This document shows, one piece after another, positions 1 through 9,766 of a stretch of DNA of 64,000 bases. The stretch comes from Candidatus Pelagisphaera phototrophica (GTDB lineage: Bacteria; Verrucomicrobiota; Verrucomicrobiia; Opitutales; Opitutaceae), in assembly GCF_014529625.1 (NCBI RefSeq), contig NZ_CP076039.1:3844001-3908000 (forward strand). Direction: 5' to 3'. The notes under the pieces were generated by a model, which was not told the origin of the DNA, did no database searches, and saw nothing but the letters and a program-made list of their open reading frames with translations. The first letter of the stretch is position 1, and every line of letters starts with the position of its first letter. A program made the position numbers and the translations under genes.

Positions 1-2367
1 CATGTCTCCAAGAAAAGGAACTTTGTCTTTAACTGTGATCACGTCTTCACGCGTTAAACCACCCATTACCACGGTTGCCCCATCCCAAATGGTAACTTTG
101 GTTGAGACTTCCCTCACCGCGAAAATCGGTTGATAGAAACCAGAGGGAACTTTCACTGTGCGGTCCGCAGTCAATGCGACGCTCGGCCCGCCGTACTCGA
201 CGAATCCTTCAAATTCGGTCACGCTCGGGTTGAGCTCCAAAGTAATACTGTAATCATCCTCTTCAACGATTGGCGTTACCGAGAGTTCGACTCCGATATT
301 TCTAGTTTCGAAATCTTCTGGCGTACCAGGTGTAATCGTTACTCCAGCAGCGCCTCCACCGTTGATACTACCACTGGTATTACCAACATTACTCTCAGTA
401 TCCGTGTAGCGGGTCGGGTAACGAAACTCCTGGCTAACGTTTATTTCCGCCTGGTTTCCGGAAAGCACGGTTACTTTAGGAGCGCTTAACAGATCGGATC
501 CGGAAGTCTGGGAAAGTGCGCGAACGGCAACGTCCACGCTCATTTTTCCGATGTCCCCAAAAATTCGTGTCAAAGGCTCACTGCCTACCCCAAGAGGCAC
601 GCCACCTGGAATATCCGGAGGCGTAATCCGCTCGACTTCCAGTCCGTCGATCAAAATCGCACTCGATACATTTGAGGGGGAACTTGTATCAGAGAGACTT
701 CTAAGTGAACTCCGGTAGTCCTCACCCGTTCCATTTGGATTACCACTTGTTCTGCTATCGTCATGGGTCAGTATCCAATTAAATCCCAATTCTTCGATCG
801 TCCCTTCTTGAACCTCGAGGAACTTAGCTTCAATTTCGACCTGCTTAACATCGGTATACCGATTCAGTATATTTCGGATTCGCTCCAGGTTTCGCGTGGA
901 TTGGGTCACAATCATCGCCGATCCGTCGTAAGCCATTGTGCTACCTTCGGTGCTACTGAAATCTACCCCCGCCTGCTGCAAGAAATTTTGAATGGTGAAT
1001 GCATCGCTCGCCATTCCTCTTGCAGGTGATGATGTGCCACCACCAGAAGCGAATGGATCCGCATCAAACGCGCTTTCAGTCGAAGAACCCGACAATCCAG
1101 TCATCCGAATTACAGTGGACCGGGAAACGGGGAATACTTCTGTATTCAGATTTCGATTCTCACCTCCTGGTCGCAGAACTACCGCATCTTCCTGGATTTC
1201 GTACTGAAAGCCAACAGAGTCGACAATGAAATCCAATATTCGCCTCAGCGACAAATGGCGGAGCGTGATGTTCACGGTAGGATTGATCCGCTCTGGATCT
1301 AGGAGCACGAGATTTACACCGGGTGCTCCTATATCTGTGTTATCAAAATCCTCGGAAATCGCGCTTAGCGTATTCACCGCTTGGTTAAGAGGGACTTCAG
1401 TAAAATTGACATTCGCTATGACAATCCGGTCCAGCTTCTGCAGCAATGGAGCAGGGCCTAACACCGTTGGGTTCACATCTGGACGCTCTTCGTAAATACC
1501 CGGACGTTGCCAGGCGCTAGAGACTTCTTCCAAAAGCTGTTCCCTCGACTTCAGTTTATTTAGGTAAGCCAATGACTGTCTTTCTTGAGAGATCTTCACA
1601 AGGAAGCTTTTCGCCATCGCGCTATTGGGATCTAGTGCTTCGATTTGCTTGAAGGAAGACTCCGCTCCGTCGATATCGCCTGCGATGAACTGGCTCCGGC
1701 CGCGCAGTGACAATGCTTCAATCTCTTGCTGAAGATTGACGAAATCTGGACTGATCTGGTCGATAGGCAAAAGTCCATTTGAGGAATCGGCGGCGGACAC
1801 ACGCCGGGCATCGCTCGTCGATTGCTTTCTCAAGATCTCCCGCTGATCGCGCTTAAGCTCATCAATCAGCGTTTGCGTTAATGGATTTGGCTCCAGCATT
1901 CCTATCGCGCTACCAATGGTTTTGAGAGCGAGCGGAAAGTCACCGCGCTTACTTTGTCTTAAAGCGATTTCACGAATTTCTCGAGCACTCACCATTGATT
2001 TTTCTATACGCTCTGCCTCTAGTCGCGCCAAATATTCCGCTTCGCTTTGCAGGGCTGCCCTTCGATCTGCGGCTGCCGACGCAGCGTTCGAGCCACCCGC
2101 ACTGTTTTTTTCAGCGATCATGCTATCGACGCTTTTGAGAATGCTTTGGACTGAACGGTCAGCCGGTGTAATCTCCAACAACTGATTCAATCGCTCTCGG
2201 GCTTTCTCCAAGTCTCCCGAGTCGCGTGCTTGCAGAGCCTCCGACATCAATCGGATCTTGGTATCGATCTCACTCTGCCCCAAGGAGGAACTTGTCGAGA
2301 CGATCGAAATCATGGCAACTGCAGCGCATACAGCGAATTTCGAAAAATGTGATTTTAAGTTTTTCAT
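1..2367 (-). CDS. Amuc_1098-like secretin (pilus/type II-like outer-membrane channel), 3' end outside window
   Basis: Translating the minus strand from ATG at 2367 gives about 789 residues with no stop before the left edge. It opens with a signal peptide (hydrophobic stretch around residues 10-27), then a charged helical region with TPR-like spacing (roughly 30-270), then N-domains, then the secretin domain (motif LLSAPKVTVLSGNQAEINV and later VVMGGLTREDV). Secretins form the outer-membrane pore of type II secretion and type IV pilus systems. The gene starts 26 bp after the stop of the Amuc_1099-like gene and is the last visible gene of a five-gene minus-strand run. The helical N-terminal half and the neighbours match the Akkermansia Amuc_1098 family better than classical PilQ/GspD. 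The C-terminal end of the barrel domain is not visible. Confidence 0.88.
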   Translation of the reverse strand, partial: MKNLKSHFSKFAVCAAVAMISIVSTSSSLGQSEIDTKIRLMSEALQARDSGDLEKARERLNQLLEITPADRSVQSILKSVDSMIAEKNSAGGSNAASAAADRRAALQSEAEYLARLEAERIEKSMVSAREIREIALRQSKRGDFPLALKTIGSAIGMLEPNPLTQTLIDELKRDQREILRKQSTSDARRVSAADSSNGLLPIDQISPDFVNLQQEIEALSLRGRSQFIAGDIDGAESSFKQIEALDPNSAMAKSFLVKISQERQSLAYLNKLKSREQLLEEVSSAWQRPGIYEERPDVNPTVLGPAPLLQKLDRIVIANVNFTEVPLNQAVNTLSAISEDFDNTDIGAPGVNLVLLDPERINPTVNITLRHLSLRRILDFIVDSVGFQYEIQEDAVVLRPGGENRNLNTEVFPVSRSTVIRMTGLSGSSTESAFDADPFASGGGTSSPARGMASDAFTIQNFLQQAGVDFSSTEGSTMAYDGSAMIVTQSTRNLERIRNILNRYTDVKQVEIEAKFLEVQEGTIEELGFNWILTHDDSRTSGNPNGTGEDYRSSLRSLSDTSSPSNVSSAILIDGLEVERITPPDIPGGVPLGVGSEPLTRIFGDIGKMSVDVAVRALSQTSGSDLLSAPKVTVLSGNQAEINVSQEFRYPTRYTDTESNVGNTSGSINGGGAAGVTITPGTPEDFETRNIGVELSVTPIVEEDDYSITLELNPSVTEFEGFVEYGGPSVALTADRTVKVPSGFYQPIFAVREVSTKVTIWDGATVVMGGLTREDVITVKDKVPFLGDM

Positions 2368-2393
2368 AGGCTTGGGAGCTCTGATTGGGGGAA

Positions 2394-3344
2394 TTAACTA
2401 TTGGGTTTCGGAGAAACGAATTTTGGCCTAATCGCGAAAGGACTGTAAGTACCTTGATCTTGGTTACCTTGATTCAGCAAATCGTCAGTCGCAGACGGCT
2501 TGAGCAATTTAGAAAGGCGTTTTCCACCATCGATAGAAATTTTCGTTACCATCGCTTCCGGAGGGCTGTCTGACAGAGCCCCGATCACATATGAACTATC
2601 TGCCAGCTCAACCTGGCTTCCTTCGCGAACGACATAAACGTCTCCATCCTCATTAGAACGAACTTTGGCCTCCAGATCAGAGAACATTTTCGTCTCCAAA
2701 TTCGTGAGATAAACTTCTTCGTTAGTCTCATAGTCAAGCAATCGGGCAACACCCACTTTTTCAAAGACCGGCATGCTTCCCTCTTGCTCGACCTCCATCT
2801 GCTTCACTTCGAAAGAAAGGACTTTAACCCCTGCTTCCACAAGCATTTTGCCCGATTTAGCCAAGAGAAGTTCATTGGTATTCAGGAACTCGAAATAAGC
2901 CATGTAGTTACCCTCTTCTCCGGCATACCCAACCAATTGGAGCCGGTACGGGCGCTGCCTCACTTCAACAAGCTCTATCTCAAACTCCGTCCAAGGATCT
3001 TTGGATTTCAAGTTCGTTGTTTCCGGAGAAGTTACCGTAAACTCTCGCGAGGCAGGGTTGTAGTAAAGCACCGGAGGCGTAAACACATCGAAAACCCAAT
3101 CCTCTCCACGAGATTGAGGCTGAGGAGGGGCCCAGGAAATTGACTTAGGGATATGCCTGTCTACAACGAACAATTCCACGTCCACTTTATTCTCTGAAAG
3201 CATCGGCATGTCTTGACTAGATAGTGTATCTAAACTTTTCACACTCTTGATACTCATAATCCCCATCAGAAGAAAAACGACCATCGCAACTAGTAGGATG
3301 AACTTATCCAAAAATTCTGATAGACTAAATCTAAACATCGCCAC
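2394..3344 (-). CDS. Amuc_1099-like pilus-system membrane protein
   Basis: 316 residues with one N-terminal transmembrane helix (about residues 13-31) and a long periplasmic part rich in beta-strand patterns, ending in a proline-rich tail. There is no recognisable enzyme motif. The assignment rests on position: in Akkermansia the order 1102-1101-1100-1099-1098 is the same, and this gene sits between the Amuc_1100-like gene (14 bp overlap, suggesting translational coupling) and the secretin. By analogy it is an inner-membrane-anchored periplasmic component that may take the place of PilN/PilO/PilP-type alignment proteins. The function is inferred, not visible in the sequence. Confidence 0.75.
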   Translation of the reverse strand: MAMFRFSLSEFLDKFILLVAMVVFLLMGIMSIKSVKSLDTLSSQDMPMLSENKVDVELFVVDRHIPKSISWAPPQPQSRGEDWVFDVFTPPVLYYNPASREFTVTSPETTNLKSKDPWTEFEIELVEVRQRPYRLQLVGYAGEEGNYMAYFEFLNTNELLLAKSGKMLVEAGVKVLSFEVKQMEVEQEGSMPVFEKVGVARLLDYETNEEVYLTNLETKMFSDLEAKVRSNEDGDVYVVREGSQVELADSSYVIGALSDSPPEAMVTKISIDGGKRLSKLLKPSATDDLLNQGNQDQGTYSPFAIRPKFVSPKPNS

Positions 3345-4311
3345 TTCCCTTTCCCACGCGCTCCACCTCAGTCAATACCCCGCTATCGATCAACTCAAGA
3401 AACTCCAAGGTCACACCGAAGTGAGACTCGTTTTCCGATATGATAGGCACTTGAACCGCCCTTGATTGCACATTCGAGTTTTCTTCGCTCAAGAAAGGAT
3501 TGTCAATAATCGCACTGCGACCTTCATCAGACCCAGATTCACGTTCGAGCCTAACATCAACTTCATGCACTGAAAAGGGCAAAGACGAACCCGTGATTCG
3601 ATTCAGGAATCCTCTCATAGCGAGGGACTGACCCTTGAATTCCAACCGGAAGGCCAGAGAATCAAATGAATCCGCGCGACGAACCAAGCCATCGCCTTCT
3701 AAACTGAATAATTCCCCGTTAGAAGTTGAATTACTTCTCCCTTTCAATTGCGGCTGAGCTTCTTCCGATCCTTCACGTTTGATGGATACGAGCTCGCCAA
3801 TGCCTGAGTCAAATAGGGCTTGAAGCAAGGCTTCCATAATCTTCGTCTGCCGATGGACCCGAGTAATATCCTCTTTCGATGGTCCCACGTTCTCGTACTG
3901 CTTAAAACCAAACCGGCTGCCCTCGACCGTTTTCACGCTACTGCTAATTGCCAGTCGCCGGGTATCCTCGACATACTTGGCGATCATGAAGAAGGCATCG
4001 TTGCTATTCGAAGGCGGTTTTCCAAAAAACAGATCCCTGTCGAATGTACTCAGATTAAGGGAAGCTTGGGATTTCTTAAACTCCTCCATCAATTGCTCAT
4101 AATTTCGGTCCAAAACGGCAAGATTGGCATTCGTAGGAGCGGGAGATCGACTCAAGAAAAGCTGTAATTGCTTGTCCTTGGACTCATACTGATCCTTGAG
4201 CTGCTCGAGCCTATCCGCATCCTTCGAAGTGTAAAGCATCCCCCCAATCGCGACCACCAAAAGCAGCCCAAGAGTGAGATAGAAAAAAGGATTTCGCTTA
4301 AGCCAGAACAT
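3331..4311 (-). CDS. Amuc_1100-like pilus-associated protein
   Basis: 326 residues, near the 317 of Akkermansia Amuc_1100. Layout: short cytoplasmic N-terminus, one transmembrane helix (about 9-28), a coiled-coil segment (about 30-90) and a periplasmic alpha/beta part. The coiled coil followed by a PAPTN-like turn and two PilO-like ferredoxin-type halves is the arrangement known for Amuc_1100. It starts 4 bp after the PilM-like gene and overlaps the next gene by 14 bp. Amuc_1100 is the outer-surface protein known for interaction with host Toll-like receptor 2. In a free-living relative its role is more likely structural within the pilus-like complex. Confidence 0.8.
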   Translation of the reverse strand: MFWLKRNPFFYLTLGLLLVVAIGGMLYTSKDADRLEQLKDQYESKDKQLQLFLSRSPAPTNANLAVLDRNYEQLMEEFKKSQASLNLSTFDRDLFFGKPPSNSNDAFFMIAKYVEDTRRLAISSSVKTVEGSRFGFKQYENVGPSKEDITRVHRQTKIMEALLQALFDSGIGELVSIKREGSEEAQPQLKGRSNSTSNGELFSLEGDGLVRRADSFDSLAFRLEFKGQSLAMRGFLNRITGSSLPFSVHEVDVRLERESGSDEGRSAIIDNPFLSEENSNVQSRAVQVPIISENESHFGVTLEFLELIDSGVLTEVERVGKGSGDV

Positions 4312-4315
4312 CGAA

Positions 4316-6010
4316 TTACAATGGGCGGGCGGAATCGACCACCAAAGTGAAATTAAACTTCAGAATGCCAGGCACGTTATTATCGAAACTCTCGTTTTCC
4401 AGACCTTCAACAAACTCGGACGCAGCAAAGCTGTCCAAAAGAGCCGACACCCGGCGATTAGACTCCTGGCTTACTGTCGAAAGGGGATTGGACACATCGA
4501 GCAACCGCCCTTCCAGATGAAGGCGGACCTTGCTGGGTTCTGCAGCACTCGCGTTGTTTCGCTTAGAATTGAAACGGTTAGAAGTATTTGAGGCGAGAGT
4601 TACCGGACGGGCAACTTCTATTCGGTCTATCCATACGTCTTCCACGTCGTCGAGCCGCGATTGAATGTCATTCAGAAACTGTATCCAGTTTGAACGACTC
4701 TCCGCGATCATACTCGCCTCCCCAATCACGCTTCTCAATTTCTCAATATCGGCTATTCGATTATTGATGCGAGTATTGAGCTCCCGGAGAGGAATCACTT
4801 TCGAATCTAGATTACGAATCTCCTCTTCGTATCGTTGTGCCGCTATTTTTGTGTTAACAAGTGGCAATGCGATCGACGCGCACGCCACGAGGCCCGCAAA
4901 AAGATAATAAGGTTGCTGGCGTTTAAATTTCCGCTGCCATAGGATACTCCTCGGGAGCAGATTGATTTGCGTCGAGTCGGGCAAAAACCGCCCTATCGCG
5001 ATTCCAATCGCCTCCGCGAGAAAAGCCTTATCCATTTCGAGCTTCTCGTCAGAACAACTTGTAGAAACTCGAACCTCTTTCAAGGGATCGAAGTGCCCCA
5101 CAGGTAAACCGAGACGGTCTCCCAAACCGCCTTGGAGATTCGGCAGCAGAGACCCCCCCCCAGTAATGTAGCACCGAACGGGATCGTCATCGTATCCGTG
5201 ATTCTTGTAAATAGCTAGGGTTCGACTGATTTCTATATTGAGCTTCTTAAGGAAGCTTTCTTGGGCCTCCCTAAATGCGATATGCTCCCCCGTTGGTAAA
5301 GGGTCACCCGCGATCGCAGCTCGCTTGATGTTCTCAGCATCATCAAAGGGCAAATCTAAAGCGCCTCGAATTTCCTGGGTTACGGTGTTACCCCCTAGAG
5401 ACACATTTCTTGAGTAGAACTTGCTACCATCGAAAAAGACAATGTCGGTAGACTTTGCGCCGATCGACAAAAGAAGCGAACAACCGCTGGTTTCGGGCTC
5501 GTTGAATCTGAAGGCATTGATCAAACCCACAAAAGTCGGTTCAATCACATCTGGATCCATCTTGGATTGCTTTCCGTAAAGTGAGAGCGATTCCACAAGC
5601 TCAGATTTGGATGCGGCGATGACGGTTTCGAAGTCCAGATCATCTTCGTCGATCAGATTGTCATCCCAAGCCACATCCGCGATCGGGTACGGGATATTCT
5701 GCCTGGCCTCAAACGCGACCACCTTTTCCCGCTTCTTCACAGGAACTTGGGGGATCTTCAGATACTTCGTCAGTACCAGATTGCCAGGAAGCGCATACCC
5801 CACAGGCATGTCACCCTTGAAGCGAGAGCGGACATCGCCAAAAGACTGGGATGCCGCCTTGAGCCAGAGCAGGGGCTCGCTGAGCGACTGATCTAGTTCC
5901 CTCCTCCAGTAGTTGACCAACTCGCAGCGACCACTTGTGTTCATAGACAGATGAACAGCAGCAATGTGGCTCGAGCCACAGCTTACAACTAGGTAGTGAG
6001 GAGGTCTCAT
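4316..6010 (-). CDS. Amuc_1101-like PilM-type actin-fold protein fused to a PilN-like segment
   Basis: 564 residues. The first ~350 form a PilM/FtsA-type actin-like ATPase: phosphate-binding stretches such as LVVSCGSSHIAAVHL near the start, LLLSIGAKSTDIVFFDG near residue 180 and YITGGGSLLPNLQGGLGDRL near 285. A transmembrane helix follows at about 368-388, then a coiled coil and a PilN-like periplasmic domain. In classical type IV pili PilM and PilN are separate, so this is a natural fusion, as in Amuc_1101. It starts with ATG at 6010 and is the second gene of the run, after a 246-bp gap that probably holds a promoter. Confidence 0.85.
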   Translation of the reverse strand: MRPPHYLVVSCGSSHIAAVHLSMNTSGRCELVNYWRRELDQSLSEPLLWLKAASQSFGDVRSRFKGDMPVGYALPGNLVLTKYLKIPQVPVKKREKVVAFEARQNIPYPIADVAWDDNLIDEDDLDFETVIAASKSELVESLSLYGKQSKMDPDVIEPTFVGLINAFRFNEPETSGCSLLLSIGAKSTDIVFFDGSKFYSRNVSLGGNTVTQEIRGALDLPFDDAENIKRAAIAGDPLPTGEHIAFREAQESFLKKLNIEISRTLAIYKNHGYDDDPVRCYITGGGSLLPNLQGGLGDRLGLPVGHFDPLKEVRVSTSCSDEKLEMDKAFLAEAIGIAIGRFLPDSTQINLLPRSILWQRKFKRQQPYYLFAGLVACASIALPLVNTKIAAQRYEEEIRNLDSKVIPLRELNTRINNRIADIEKLRSVIGEASMIAESRSNWIQFLNDIQSRLDDVEDVWIDRIEVARPVTLASNTSNRFNSKRNNASAAEPSKVRLHLEGRLLDVSNPLSTVSQESNRRVSALLDSFAASEFVEGLENESFDNNVPGILKFNFTLVVDSARPL

Positions 6011-6256
6011 TTGTAATCCTTTACTATTTTTTGAAATATATCAGATCGGTACAAGAAAAAACGGTCGATCACCAGGTGTTTACATCGATAAACTATTCCA
6101 TATAACCCTGAATTAATTCCCACCTGCTACGAATTGCTCCTCACATGACATAAAACAAAGAGCGATTCACTAACGACAATGAGCAATTTCGCCCATTTCA
6201 CAACGGCACAACATCCAAAAATCAACTGATTTCAGACAGGCGAACTTTTTTGAGAG

Positions 6257-6859
6257 CTAAGGAACCAAGACTGGAGTGTCCAAGTCTCGATAGCTGGGGG
6301 TTTCTCGAGAATAGGCGTCAGAGAAAGGCGTTTTAAACTGCGGCAGGAGAATGCCGTCGTTTTGAGAGGATTCTTCCTCGATCCGTTTAAGGAAGCTGTC
6401 TTTGACCTGCGGCCTTTCCAACTGCCGCGAAACTGTCTCGAAAACAGGGCCCCCGGACCGCGCTAACTGAACCAAAAAGGAATGAACTTCGTTCCGCACC
6501 CGATCCCTTTCCACAATCTCAGGCGGCAGATAAAATCGTATGTAGTGACGCCCTTCCTTCAAGGAGACCAGGGATGCTTCAGATCGGAAGAACTCGAAGG
6601 TTTTTCCCGACTCGCTTTCCACTTCCACGCCAAGCATCAGCTTTACCACCAAATCGTCCAAATAACTCGGGTTCTTGCGGGTAGGGTCCTGCGAATCTCG
6701 CCTCACCTCGACTTCGATAGTGCACTCTAGCCAATCGCCTGATGAAGAATTCCCGTTGAGTCTGTCAAATTCAATTTCGCGGACTCCGACCGACCCCTCA
6801 ACAAAAAAAGGCCCACAGAGGATCAGCAGAAAGCTGCATATACTGAATTGGCGAGACAT
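6257..6859 (-). CDS. Amuc_1102-like secreted pilus-system protein
   Basis: 200 residues with an N-terminal signal peptide (residues 1-22, cleavage near VEGSVG), followed by a beta-rich domain (strand patterns around 25-130) and a polar tail. There are no catalytic motifs. Position and length agree with the Amuc_1102 family, the fifth member of the Akkermansia 1098-1102 cluster. It is transcribed in the same direction as the PilM-like gene but is separated from it by 246 AT-rich bases, so it may be its own transcription unit. The role in the complex is unknown. Confidence 0.7.
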   Translation of the reverse strand: MSRQFSICSFLLILCGPFFVEGSVGVREIEFDRLNGNSSSGDWLECTIEVEVRRDSQDPTRKNPSYLDDLVVKLMLGVEVESESGKTFEFFRSEASLVSLKEGRHYIRFYLPPEIVERDRVRNEVHSFLVQLARSGGPVFETVSRQLERPQVKDSFLKRIEEESSQNDGILLPQFKTPFSDAYSRETPSYRDLDTPVLVP

Positions 6860-6982
6860 TATCCTTGGCTAGCGAAAGAATCGATATCCCGCAAGACTTT
6901 GCACGTCTTTCGGGTCTTTTTGATTCTCGCTTTCCGCTTGACCCTCCTATTTCTCTCCACTGCCTGAACTCCGACAGATCCC

Positions 6983-7489
6983 ATGGAATATAAGATAAGC
7001 GTCCTGATCTTCATCAGAAACATCAAAGGAGAGTTCCTGATGCTAGAAAGAAAGAAATCTCCGAATCAGGGTCTCTGGAGCCCTATTGGCGGAAAGCTTA
7101 AAATGGAGACGGGTGAATCCCCCCATCAATGCGCCGCTCGAGAGACGTTCGAGGAAATTGGGCTTAAAATTGACCCTTCCCAACTCCACCTCTTTTGCAT
7201 GATCGCGGAGAAAGCTTACGAAGGGAATAATCATTGGCTAATGTTCCTATTCGACAGCCAACTAGCGATTCACGAACTTCCTGAAGCCATAGACGAGGGA
7301 ACGTTCTCATTCTTCTCGCGGGAACAAATCGACAATCTTTCGATACCTGAAACCGACCGCCAGGGACTCTGGGCGATCTACGACAATTACAGGGACAGCT
7401 TCGTGTCCGCTCGAGCCAATTGCGAGCCAGGGCAACCCCTGGAAATCGTCGTGGAACAAGTGATTGAAGGTTGGGAAAGCAAATCCTGA
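6983..7489 (+). CDS. Nudix hydrolase
   Basis: 168 residues. A Nudix box is visible at about residues 36-61: GGKLKMETGE, then RETFEEIGL, giving the G...E...REUxEExGU pattern with a loop two residues longer than the usual GX5E. Nudix enzymes cleave nucleoside diphosphates linked to another group; this size and layout resemble MutT/8-oxo-dGTPase and ADP-ribose pyrophosphatase relatives, but the substrate cannot be told. It starts with ATG at 6983 and is divergent from the pilus operon. It may be co-transcribed with the PDH genes about 100 bp downstream. Confidence 0.88.
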   Translation: MEYKISVLIFIRNIKGEFLMLERKKSPNQGLWSPIGGKLKMETGESPHQCAARETFEEIGLKIDPSQLHLFCMIAEKAYEGNNHWLMFLFDSQLAIHELPEAIDEGTFSFFSREQIDNLSIPETDRQGLWAIYDNYRDSFVSARANCEPGQPLEIVVEQVIEGWESKS

Positions 7490-7591
7490 CGCCCAAATAC
7501 CTACAAGAAACTCTAGGATCTGCGATATGCCCTTGATCATTGAAGAAAATTGCCATCATTCTTACAACTCAAATTAGAAAAAACTCAAATC

Positions 7592-8707
7592 GTGACCAAA
7601 ACCACCGCACCAAAGAAATCTGCGCGACCCAAGCCGACAAAGGCAAATCTCGCCAAAGAAGCCAAAACTTCCGCCAACGCCAAACTGACGGCCGAAGAGC
7701 TGATTGGATTCTACCGGGAAATGGTCCGAATCAGAAGATTTGAGGAGAGGTCTCTTCGGGCCTACCAACAGGGGAAAATCGCAGGATTCCTGCACCTCTA
7801 CATTGGACAGGAGTCCATCGCTGTCGGTTGCGTCTCTTTAATGGAGGAAAATGACCACGTAATCACCGCGTATCGTGATCATGGACACGCTCTCGCGGTT
7901 GGGATGAGTATGGACGAATGCATGGCTGAGCTTTTTGGGAAGGCTACCGGGTGCTCCAAAGGGAAAGGGGGCTCGATGCACTACTTTGACCCCAGCAAAA
8001 ACTATTGGGGCGGACACGGAATCGTTGCGGGACAAACACCGTTAGGAGCCGGTCTGGCATATGGTCTGAAATACCAAGAGAAAAAAGGTTGTGCCCTTTG
8101 CTTCCTTGGAGATGGAGCCGTAAACCAAGGGGCCTTCCACGAGTCATTGAATATCGCTTCCCTTTGGGACCTGCCCGTCGTCTACATCATCGAAAACAAT
8201 GGCTACTCAATGGGGACTTCCCAGGAACGTTCCAGCGTACATCCCGAAGCTGGCATTGCTGCAAGAGCGGATGGATACAATATGAACTGGGCCAAGATTA
8301 ACGGAGAATCCCTCTTCGATATTCGTGAAGGGGTAGAGAAAGCGATGAATCTAGCCCGAGATGAGTCCAAGCCGTCCCTTCTGGAGATCCATACCTACCG
8401 ATATCAGGGTCACTCCATCGCCGATGCGAACCACAAGAAATATCGTTCCAAGGAGGAAATCGACGACTACCGTAAAAACCATGACCCAATAATCCTTTAC
8501 CGAGACTATCTACTTGAATCAAAACTGTTGGACGACGATGGCATCAAAAAAATAGACCTCGCTGCGAAAGAGGAGGCAGAAAAGTCTGCCGCCTTCGCGG
8601 AGCAAAGCGAGTTTCCAATCGAAGAGGATATATTGAAAGACGTGTACTGGGAAGAGGACAATCCAGATCAAAAGCAGTCCGAGGGTCGAATTTTTTTCAA
8701 CGATTAA
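7592..8707 (+). CDS. pdhA: Pyruvate dehydrogenase E1 component, alpha subunit
   Basis: About 371 residues from GTG at 7592. A TTG at 7550 would add 14 residues; neither has a strong Shine-Dalgarno, so the start is uncertain. The N-terminus is Lys/Ala/Pro-rich. The thiamine diphosphate motif GDGAVNQGAFHESLN ending in ENN is clear, as are the E1-alpha signatures RRFEERS and GHGIVAGQTPLGAGLAYG. It decarboxylates pyruvate in the cytosol together with E1-beta and passes the acetyl group to E2. It is first of a pdhA-pdhB-pdhC run with short gaps. Confidence 0.93.
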   Translation: MTKTTAPKKSARPKPTKANLAKEAKTSANAKLTAEELIGFYREMVRIRRFEERSLRAYQQGKIAGFLHLYIGQESIAVGCVSLMEENDHVITAYRDHGHALAVGMSMDECMAELFGKATGCSKGKGGSMHYFDPSKNYWGGHGIVAGQTPLGAGLAYGLKYQEKKGCALCFLGDGAVNQGAFHESLNIASLWDLPVVYIIENNGYSMGTSQERSSVHPEAGIAARADGYNMNWAKINGESLFDIREGVEKAMNLARDESKPSLLEIHTYRYQGHSIADANHKKYRSKEEIDDYRKNHDPIILYRDYLLESKLLDDDGIKKIDLAAKEEAEKSAAFAEQSEFPIEEDILKDVYWEEDNPDQKQSEGRIFFND

Positions 8708-8755
8708 ATTAGTAACTTATTTTTAGATACGCAAAACCAATCAGGGAATTTTATC

Positions 8756-9730
8756 ATGCCAGATATCAGTTACCGTCAAGCGATTAAAAACGCTATGATA
8801 GAAGAGCTCAATCGCGATGAAAACGTCGTAATTATCGGCGAAGAGGTTGCGGAATACAATGGCGCTTACAAAGTCACAGAGGGACTCCTGAAGCAATTCG
8901 GGCCCAAGCGAATTGTCGATGCTCCGATCAGTGAAGCGGGTTTTATCGGAATGGGGATTGGCGCATCCATGCTCGGGATACGACCGGTTATGGAACTCAT
9001 GTTCTGGAGCTTCGCCTACGTTGCCTGGGACCAGATCATTAACAATGCCGCCAGCGTCCGCTATATGTCTGGAGGAAAAATCAATGTGCCAATCGTTATT
9101 CGAGGACCCGCAAACGGCGGCACCGGTGTTGGAGCCACTCACTCTCACACTCCAGAAAACTTTATCGCCAACACTCCTGGTCTTAAGGTTGTCTGCCCGT
9201 CCAATCCTTACGATGCCAAAGGCTTGATGAAGTCCGCCATCCGCGACAACGACCCGGTTTATGTCATGGAGAGTACCATCATGTATAATGACGTGGGCGA
9301 AGTTCCGGACGAAGACTACACGGTCCCCCTCGGAAAGGCAAAGGTTACGCGGGAAGGCACCGACCTATCACTAATCGCACACGGACCCTCCGTACTGGTT
9401 TGCCTGGAGGCAGCAGAAGTATTGAAGACGGAGCACAATATTGATGCAGAAGTCGTGGACCTACGATCAATCCGCCCCCTAGATGAGGAAATGATTGTCA
9501 ATTCAGTCAAAAAGACGAGTCGTGCCGTGCTTGTAGAAGAGAACAAACCCTTCTGCGGTGTCGATGCCCAGATCGCTTACCTGATTCAGAACCAAGCCTT
9601 CGACTATCTCGACGCTCCCGTCCAGCGGATATCCGCGATCGACGCGCCGGCTGTTTACAGTCCACCTCTGGAAAAAATCCAGCTTCCCAAAGCCAATGTG
9701 GTCGTGAAGAAAGTACTGGAGATCTGCTGA
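8756..9730 (+). CDS. pdhB: Pyruvate dehydrogenase E1 component, beta subunit
   Basis: 324 residues, the normal length for E1-beta. It shows the Transket_pyr-type N-terminal half (ENVVIIGEEVAEYNGAYKVT; DAPISEAGFIGMGIGAS) and the C-terminal transketolase half (VVDLRSIRPLDEEMIV, VLVEENKPFCGVDAQIA). It forms the E1 heterotetramer with the product of the upstream gene, from which it is separated by 48 bp. AGGGA lies upstream of the ATG. Closely related E1-beta subunits use branched-chain 2-oxo acids, but the length and neighbours favour pyruvate. Confidence 0.94.
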   Translation: MPDISYRQAIKNAMIEELNRDENVVIIGEEVAEYNGAYKVTEGLLKQFGPKRIVDAPISEAGFIGMGIGASMLGIRPVMELMFWSFAYVAWDQIINNAASVRYMSGGKINVPIVIRGPANGGTGVGATHSHTPENFIANTPGLKVVCPSNPYDAKGLMKSAIRDNDPVYVMESTIMYNDVGEVPDEDYTVPLGKAKVTREGTDLSLIAHGPSVLVCLEAAEVLKTEHNIDAEVVDLRSIRPLDEEMIVNSVKKTSRAVLVEENKPFCGVDAQIAYLIQNQAFDYLDAPVQRISAIDAPAVYSPPLEKIQLPKANVVVKKVLEIC

Positions 9731-9766
9731 CCCGATAAAATCACCACAAATAATTTCCGACAGAAT

